DNA from: Novosphingobium sp. B 225
Lineage (GTDB): Bacteria > Pseudomonadota > Alphaproteobacteria > Sphingomonadales > Sphingomonadaceae
Direction: 5' to 3'
Length of the DNA: 48,532 bases
Assembly: GCF_002198665.1 (NCBI RefSeq)
Contig: NZ_MWLM01000061.1
Location: 1-48,532 of the forward strand
The first letter of the stretch is position 1; every line of letters begins with the position of its first letter. The notes beneath the pieces are model-generated. The model was not told the DNA's origin and searched no databases. It was given only the letters and a program-made list of their open reading frames with translations. A program made the translations under genes and the position numbers. Shown in pieces: positions 43,937-48,532 of the stretch.

Positions 43937-45169
43937 ATGTACGATCTGCTCTCTGGCCTGAAGATTGTCGAAGTCTCGAGCTTCGTCGCCTCGCCCACCG
44001 CAGGCCTTTACTGCGCGCAGCTGGGCGCGGATGTGGTGCGGATCGATCACAAGGCCGGCGGGCTCGATTATGATCGCTACATGCTGACCGCCGAGGGCCG
44101 ATCCCTGTCGTGGGAGAACCTCAACCGCGCCAAAAAGAGCCTGGCACTTGATCTGAACAGCGCAGAAGGGCGCGAGCTGGCGGCTGAAGTGGTCCGCAAG
44201 ACCGGACAGATGATCACAAATCTGCCGGTAAACAGCTTTCTCAGCCATGCGGAGCTGGCCAAGCAATGCCCCGAACTGGTTTCGGTCCGGATCATGGGCT
44301 GGCATGATGGGCGGCAGGCGATGGATTTCACCGTCAACGCCGCCGCCGGTTATCCGCTGATGACCGGCCCGGTGGACTGGGACCCGACCACGGCACCGCC
44401 GATCAATCAGGTGCTGCCGGCGTGGGATTTCATCACCGGCGCCTATTGCGCCTTTGCCCTGCTGGCCGGGCTGCGGCAGCGCGAAAGCACGGGCCAGGGG
44501 GTGGAACTGCGTGTGCCGCTGGGCGATGTCGCGATCGGCACCTTGGGCAACCACGGACTGGTCGCCGAAATGCTCTATCGCGGCCATGACCGCGAGCGGC
44601 TGGGCAATGCCATCTGGGGCGGGTTCGGGCGCGATTTCACCAGCCGCGACGGCAAGCGCTTCATGATCGCCGCGCTAACCGCCAAGCAATGGCGGGCAAC
44701 GGTGGAGGCGTTCGGGCTACAGGACCAGGTGGCCGCACTCGCTGCCGAGCTCGGGATCGACTTCGCGGCCAGCGAACACAACCGGTTCGTCAACCGTGAC
44801 CGCCTGTTCGCGTTGTTCCAGCAGGCTGCCGGGCAGTGCGACTACGGCGAGCTCGCGGCGCGCCTGACCGCCGCCGGGGCCACGTTCGAACGCTATCGCA
44901 CCATGCATGAAGCGGCGAGCGACCCGGCGCTGGTAACCGAAAATCCGCTGTTCGGCCCCTCGCCCGCCAATCCCAGCGGCTTTTCCTATCCGGCGGCGCG
45001 CAGCTTCGCCAACATTCCCGGCCAGGCGGCGGGCGATCCCCGGCCTGCCCCCTATCTGGGCGAACACAGCGAGCAGGTACTGGCCGAACGGCTGGGCCTC
45101 TCATCCGGGGAAATCGCCCGCCTGATTGACCGCGGCATCGTCGCCACATCTGACAAGGACAAAAAATGA
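43937..45169 (+). CDS. CaiB/BaiF CoA-transferase resembling mesaconyl-CoA C1-C4 CoA transferase (Mct)
   Basis: A 410-residue class III CoA-transferase. It starts LLSGLKIVEVSSFVASPTAG, with LGADVVRID and NRAKKSLALDL, and has a candidate catalytic Asp130 in MDFTVNAAAG. From memory of Chloroflexus Mct, the stretches GGLDYDR, MTGPVD, NQVLPAWDFITG and WGGFGRDF are closely shared, more so than with formyl- or carnitine-CoA transferases. Mct moves CoA within mesaconyl-CoA from C1 to C4. Neighbouring genes for a methylsuccinyl-CoA dehydrogenase-like enzyme and an HTD2-like hydratase support this; an intermolecular transferase is the alternative. Confidence 0.7.
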   Translation: MYDLLSGLKIVEVSSFVASPTAGLYCAQLGADVVRIDHKAGGLDYDRYMLTAEGRSLSWENLNRAKKSLALDLNSAEGRELAAEVVRKTGQMITNLPVNSFLSHAELAKQCPELVSVRIMGWHDGRQAMDFTVNAAAGYPLMTGPVDWDPTTAPPINQVLPAWDFITGAYCAFALLAGLRQRESTGQGVELRVPLGDVAIGTLGNHGLVAEMLYRGHDRERLGNAIWGGFGRDFTSRDGKRFMIAALTAKQWRATVEAFGLQDQVAALAAELGIDFAASEHNRFVNRDRLFALFQQAAGQCDYGELAARLTAAGATFERYRTMHEAASDPALVTENPLFGPSPANPSGFSYPAARSFANIPGQAAGDPRPAPYLGEHSEQVLAERLGLSSGEIARLIDRGIVATSDKDKK

Positions 45170-46377
45170 CCCTTCGCCGCGCAGCCATCGTCGCCCCGAT
45201 CCGTACCGCCGTTGGCAAATTTGGCGGGGCCTTGTCTGGTGTTACTGCCGGGGAACTGGGCGGGACCATCCTGAAAGCGCTGATGGAGCGCACCAGGATC
45301 GATCCGGCGCGGGTCGATGACGTGGTGTTCAGCCAGGGCTATGGCAATGGCGAAGCCCCGTGCATCGGCCATTGGTCATGGCTCGCCGCCGGACTGCCGC
45401 TCGAAGTGCCGGGCTATCAGCTTGACCGGCGCTGCGGCTCGGGCTTGCAGGCAATCGTCAACGCGGCGATGATGGTCCAGACCGGGATGAGCGATGTGGT
45501 GGTCGCGGGCGGCTGCGAAAGCATGTCCAACGTCGAGCATTACAGCACCGACATCCGCAAGGGCGTGCGCGCGGGCAACCTGACCCTGCATGACCGGCTG
45601 ACGCGCGGCCGGGTGATGAGCCAGCCGGTCGAACGCTTCGGCGTGATCACCGGGATGATCGAAACCGCCGAAAACCTCGCCAAGGACTGGAACATCAGCC
45701 GCGAGGCCTGCGACGCCTATGCCGCCCGCAGCCACCAGCGCGCCGCTGCCGCCTGGGCCGAGGGCAAGTTCGCCGATGAACTGGTCCCGGTCTCGATCCC
45801 GCAGAAAAAGGGCGATCCGGTAGTGTTCGACCATGACGAAGGCTACCGCGCCGATGCCACGCTGGAATCGCTCGGCAAGCTGCGTCCGCTGGAAGGCGGG
45901 GTGGTGACCGCCGGCAATGCCAGCCAGCAGAACGACGCTGCCGCCGCCTGTCTGGTCGTGGCCGAGGACAAGCTGGAAGAGCTGGGTCTGGAACCGATCG
46001 CGTACTTCCACTCCTGGGCCGCTGCCGGGTGCGATCCCAGCCGGATGGGCTATGGCCCGGTTCCCGCGACCGAGCGGCTGTTTGCCCGCAACGGCCTGTC
46101 GTTCAGCGACATCGGCCTGATCGAACTCAACGAAGCCTTCGCCCCGCAGGTTCTGGCCTGCCTCAAGGGCTGGGGCTGGTCGGATGACGACAGTCGCCAC
46201 GACATGCTCAACGTCAACGGCTCGGGCATTTCGCTGGGCCACCCGATCGGCGCCACAGGGGGCCGGATCCTCGCCAACCTGACCCGAGAAATGCAGCGCC
46301 GGGACGTGCGCTACGGCCTCGAAACCATGTGCATCGGCGGCGGGCAGGGCATCGCGGCGGTGTTCGAGAAGGCATGA
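45166..46377 (+). CDS. Acetyl-CoA acyltransferase (thiolase)
   Basis: A 403-residue thiolase. The three catalytic residues are present: Cys90 in DRRCGSGLQA, His359 in GHPIGATGG and Cys389 in MCIGGGQG. NEAFAPQ and NVNGSGISLGHP are standard. It could run as a degradative 3-ketoacyl-CoA thiolase or an acetoacetyl-CoA synthase; the SDR and acyl-CoA dehydrogenase in the operon favour degradation. ATG overlaps the stop of the CoA-transferase gene, and its own stop overlaps the next start (ATGA). Confidence 0.93.
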   Translation: MTLRRAAIVAPIRTAVGKFGGALSGVTAGELGGTILKALMERTRIDPARVDDVVFSQGYGNGEAPCIGHWSWLAAGLPLEVPGYQLDRRCGSGLQAIVNAAMMVQTGMSDVVVAGGCESMSNVEHYSTDIRKGVRAGNLTLHDRLTRGRVMSQPVERFGVITGMIETAENLAKDWNISREACDAYAARSHQRAAAAWAEGKFADELVPVSIPQKKGDPVVFDHDEGYRADATLESLGKLRPLEGGVVTAGNASQQNDAAAACLVVAEDKLEELGLEPIAYFHSWAAAGCDPSRMGYGPVPATERLFARNGLSFSDIGLIELNEAFAPQVLACLKGWGWSDDDSRHDMLNVNGSGISLGHPIGATGGRILANLTREMQRRDVRYGLETMCIGGGQGIAAVFEKA

Positions 46378-47969
46378 GCCTCGACCTGTCTCACCTGGTC
46401 GGCGCGGCGCAGGGCTATCGCGAGCTGGCCCGGGCGGCGCTGGCGGCGCGGCTGGCGGAGCGGGCGATCGATGCCGAGCAGCGCGCCGCGCATGGTTTTG
46501 CCTGGGTCGCGACCAGCGTCGCGGCGCTGGAGGCCGTGGTCGGCTGGCTGGACAGCAACCATGGCGGGACAACGCTTGACCGCAATGTGGCCACGCTCGC
46601 CTTTGCCGAAACGCTGGGGCAGCTGGTGGGGGGCCTGCCGATGGGGCAGAACGAGCTGTTCCGCCCCGCCGACCTTGGCCTTGGTCAGGCCGCGCGTGAT
46701 CTGGCCGCAGCCAGCGCTGCGCTGCTCGATGCCGATCACGCCGCGACCCGCCTGACCGTGGCCGAAGCGCTGGCCGAAGGACTCTGGCCGAGCGAGAGCT
46801 TCGATGACGGCGAGCTCAACGCGATCCGCGACCAGTTTCGGAAATTCACCGATGCCGAGATCCTGCCCCACGCCCACAAGTGGCACCTTGCCAACGATCT
46901 GATTCCCGATGCGACCGTGACGGCCATGGCTGAACTTGGCACTTTCGGGGTCTGCATTCCCGAGGAGTTCGGCGGGCTGGGCCTGTCCAAGCTGGTGATG
47001 TGTCTGGTCACCGAGGAACTGTCGCGCGGCTGGATCGGCGCGGGCTCGCTGGGGACCCGCAGCGAGATTGCGGGCGAACTGATCGCCACTGGAGGCACGG
47101 CGGAGCAGAAGGCCCATTGGCTGCCGAAAATCGCCAGCGGCGAAGTGCTGCCGACCGCTGTGTTCACCGAACCCGATGTCGGCTCCGATCTCGGCTCGCT
47201 CCAGACGCGGGCGCGGATCGATGGCGGGCACTGGGTAATCGACGGGGCCAAGAACTGGATCACCCACGCCAGCCGCTCTGACCTGATGACCCTGCTGTGC
47301 CGCACGCTGCCGGATGCCAAAGGTTATGCCGGGCTCTCCATGCTGCTGGTCCCCAAACCGCGCGGAACCCAAACCGATCCTTTCCCCGCCAAGGGGATGA
47401 GCGGCAGCGAGATCGAAGTGCTGGGTTACCGGGGCATGCGCGAATATGCCTTGCAGTTTGACGCGATGCAGGCCCCCGCCGATGCCCTGCTGGGGGGCGA
47501 ACAGGGGCAAGGCTTCAAGCAGTTGATGCGGACTTTCGAAGGCGCCCGGATCCAGACCGCCGCCCGCGCTGTGGGGGTCGCCCGCCGGGCGCTCGAGCTG
47601 GGGCTGGACTATGCCCTGACCCGCAAACAGTTCGGCCAGCCGATCGTGCAATTCCCGCGCGTGTCCGACAAGCTGGCCATGAGCCTGACCGATTTCGTCC
47701 TCTCCCGCGAACTGTCCTATGCCGCTGCGCGGGCCAAGGATTCGGGCAAGCGCTGCGATATTGAGGCAGGCATGGCCAAGCTGCTCGCCGCGCGCTGCGC
47801 CTGGGCCAATGCCGACGCCGCGCTGCAAATCCACGGCGGCAACGGCTATGCGCTTGAATATGAAATCAGCCGTGTGCTGTGCGACGCCCGTATTCTCAAC
47901 ATCTTTGAAGGCGCAGCGGAAATCCAGGCGCAAGTGATCGCGCGCGGACTTTTGGATGGTCGAAATTAG
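46374..47969 (+). CDS. mcd: (2S)-methylsuccinyl-CoA dehydrogenase-like acyl-CoA dehydrogenase
   Basis: A 531-residue acyl-CoA dehydrogenase with a helical N-terminal extension of about 150 residues, as in Mcd of the ethylmalonyl-CoA pathway. The core has DQFRKFTDAEILPHAHKWH, LGTFGVCIPEEFGGLGLSK, EELSRGWIGAGSLGTRSEIA, TAVFTEPDVGSDLGSLQTRA, GAKNWITHASRSDLMTLL, EVLGYRGMREY, QGFKQLMRTFEGARIQTAAR and IFEGAAEIQAQVIARGLL with catalytic Glu512, all of which match Mcd as remembered. Mcd converts (2S)-methylsuccinyl-CoA to mesaconyl-C1-CoA. It overlaps the thiolase gene by 4 nt; a palindromic repeat follows. Confidence 0.78.
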   Translation: MSLDLSHLVGAAQGYRELARAALAARLAERAIDAEQRAAHGFAWVATSVAALEAVVGWLDSNHGGTTLDRNVATLAFAETLGQLVGGLPMGQNELFRPADLGLGQAARDLAAASAALLDADHAATRLTVAEALAEGLWPSESFDDGELNAIRDQFRKFTDAEILPHAHKWHLANDLIPDATVTAMAELGTFGVCIPEEFGGLGLSKLVMCLVTEELSRGWIGAGSLGTRSEIAGELIATGGTAEQKAHWLPKIASGEVLPTAVFTEPDVGSDLGSLQTRARIDGGHWVIDGAKNWITHASRSDLMTLLCRTLPDAKGYAGLSMLLVPKPRGTQTDPFPAKGMSGSEIEVLGYRGMREYALQFDAMQAPADALLGGEQGQGFKQLMRTFEGARIQTAARAVGVARRALELGLDYALTRKQFGQPIVQFPRVSDKLAMSLTDFVLSRELSYAAARAKDSGKRCDIEAGMAKLLAARCAWANADAALQIHGGNGYALEYEISRVLCDARILNIFEGAAEIQAQVIARGLLDGRN

Positions 47970-47980
47970 CACCCCCCTCT

Positions 47981-48047
47981 CCGTTCGTGTCGAGCGAAGT
48001 CGAGACACGCAGCGCGCAGGTGCCTCGACTTCGCTCGACACGAACGG
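47981..48047. repeat. Perfect 24-bp inverted repeat (sphingomonad dispersed palindrome)
   Basis: Bases 47981-48004 and 48024-48047 are exact reverse complements around a 19-nt loop. The core GTCGAGCGAAGTCGAG is, from memory, a widely dispersed palindromic repeat in Sphingomonadales. It interrupts an otherwise overlapping operon between mcd and the hydratase gene and, with no T-tract, could be an mRNA-stabilising or attenuating hairpin. Confidence 0.8.
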
Positions 48048-48062
48048 AACCAGGAGTTTGGC

Positions 48063-48532
48063 ATGAGTGAATGGCAGGACTGGATCGGCCGCACCGAAAC
48101 CCGGACTGACCGCGCCGATCCCGCCATGGTCATCCGCTGGCTCGCCACGCTTGACCGCACCGCGCCTGCCGATGGCACAGTACCGCAGGCGCTGCATTGG
48201 TGCCTGGGCCTGCCCGATGCCCCCACTGCAGAGCTGGGCGAAGACGGCCACCCGCGCCGCGATGACAGCCCCGCCAGCTTCCTGCCCCCCCTGCCCCTGC
48301 CGCGCCGGATGTGGGCATCGAGCAAGATCGAATTCCTTGCACCCTTGCGCATGGGCGAAGCGGTGACGCGGAAATCGCGGGTCCAGTCGATCGCCGAAAA
48401 GGCGGGCGGATCGGGCCGCCTGATTTTTGTAGAGATCGAGCATGAAACCAGTGGTGAAGGCGGCCCCGCCGTGCGCGAGGTTCAGTCACTGGTTTACCGT
48501 GAGCCCAGCGCCCCCGGAACGCCCCCGGCCCC
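48063..48532 (+). CDS. HTD2-like / FAS1-like dehydratase, mesaconyl-C4-CoA hydratase candidate (partial)
   Basis: The first 156 residues of a protein that runs off the window. It begins WQDWIGRTE, with LHWCLGL, LGEDGHP, FLPPLPLPRRMWASSKIEF and a GRLIFVEIEHE strand, the pattern of HTD2-like hot-dog hydratases that include mesaconyl-C4-CoA hydratase (Meh) and itaconyl-CoA hydratase. A CAGGAG site precedes the ATG. The missing part should hold the second hot-dog repeat with the hydratase motif. Its position right after mcd and near the Mct-like gene supports the Meh reading. Confidence 0.72.
   Translation, partial: MSEWQDWIGRTETRTDRADPAMVIRWLATLDRTAPADGTVPQALHWCLGLPDAPTAELGEDGHPRRDDSPASFLPPLPLPRRMWASSKIEFLAPLRMGEAVTRKSRVQSIAEKAGGSGRLIFVEIEHETSGEGGPAVREVQSLVYREPSAPGTPPA

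Overview
The window is about 48.5 kb of GC-rich chromosomal DNA from an alphaproteobacterium, most likely a member of the Sphingomonadales (Erythrobacteraceae or a relative). This rests on the protein types (cysteine-free 55-residue L33, long-form PstC, a RibA with a worn-down RibB-like N-terminal domain), on two TonB-dependent receptors, and on short dispersed palindromes of the kind common in sphingomonads. Taxonomy is inference; there is no rRNA in the window. Apart from one mobile-repeat patch, the DNA is densely packed chromosomal genes with many 1-8 nt overlaps.

Layout. 0.2-1.2 kb: exported beta-helix protein. 1.4-4.7 kb (minus): rpmG, lolA, xthA, ribA. 5.06-7.33 kb: a repeat-rich island with a REP-associated (RAYT/Y1) transposase, at least 14 copies of a CACCGTAAT core, two near-identical ~130-bp MITE-like elements and two orphan genes, ending about 110 bp from a tRNA-Thr(GGT). 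7.6-13.7 kb (plus): a housekeeping operon-like run with a small basic protein, gpmA, purE, purK, folA, an M19 dipeptidase, ribF and a GDPD-type phosphodiesterase. 13.8 kb: PilZ protein. 14.2-20.75 kb: the complete phosphate regulon phoR-pstS-pstC-pstA-pstB-phoU-phoB with a PHO box before pstS, followed 37 nt later by a TonB-dependent receptor. 22.9-25.5 kb: class II aldolase, an orphan two-[2Fe-2S] oxidoreductase subunit and an Old Yellow Enzyme-type oxidoreductase. 25.5-27.6 kb (minus): siderophore receptor behind two Fur-box-like palindromes, divergent from an ArsC-family protein. 28-32 kb: MFS transporter, SAM methyltransferase, membrane protein, lipB, small lipoprotein. 32.3-37.1 kb: three-part EmrAB/NodT-like efflux operon with a divergent TetR regulator. 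37.2-41.3 kb: TPP enzyme, FMN 2-hydroxyacid dehydrogenase and a convergent FAD 2-hydroxyacid dehydrogenase. 41.4 kb to the right edge: an ArsR regulator divergent from a six-gene acyl-CoA operon cut by the window end.

How the genes work together. The PstSCAB transporter, PhoU and PhoR/PhoB form one phosphate-sensing unit. The 37-41 kb genes look like a system that oxidises both enantiomers of a 2-hydroxyacid to a 2-keto acid for a TPP enzyme. The last operon is the most interesting: an SDR, an acyl-CoA dehydrogenase and a thiolase are joined with a CaiB/BaiF enzyme resembling mesaconyl-CoA C1-C4 transferase, a (2S)-methylsuccinyl-CoA dehydrogenase-like enzyme with the characteristic N-terminal extension, and the start of an HTD2-like hydratase resembling mesaconyl-C4-CoA hydratase. 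Together they suggest a C5-dicarboxyl-CoA route (methylsuccinyl-CoA to citramalyl-CoA) under control of a cysteine-containing ArsR regulator. All family assignments come from reading motifs and from memory of the families; no database search was run.
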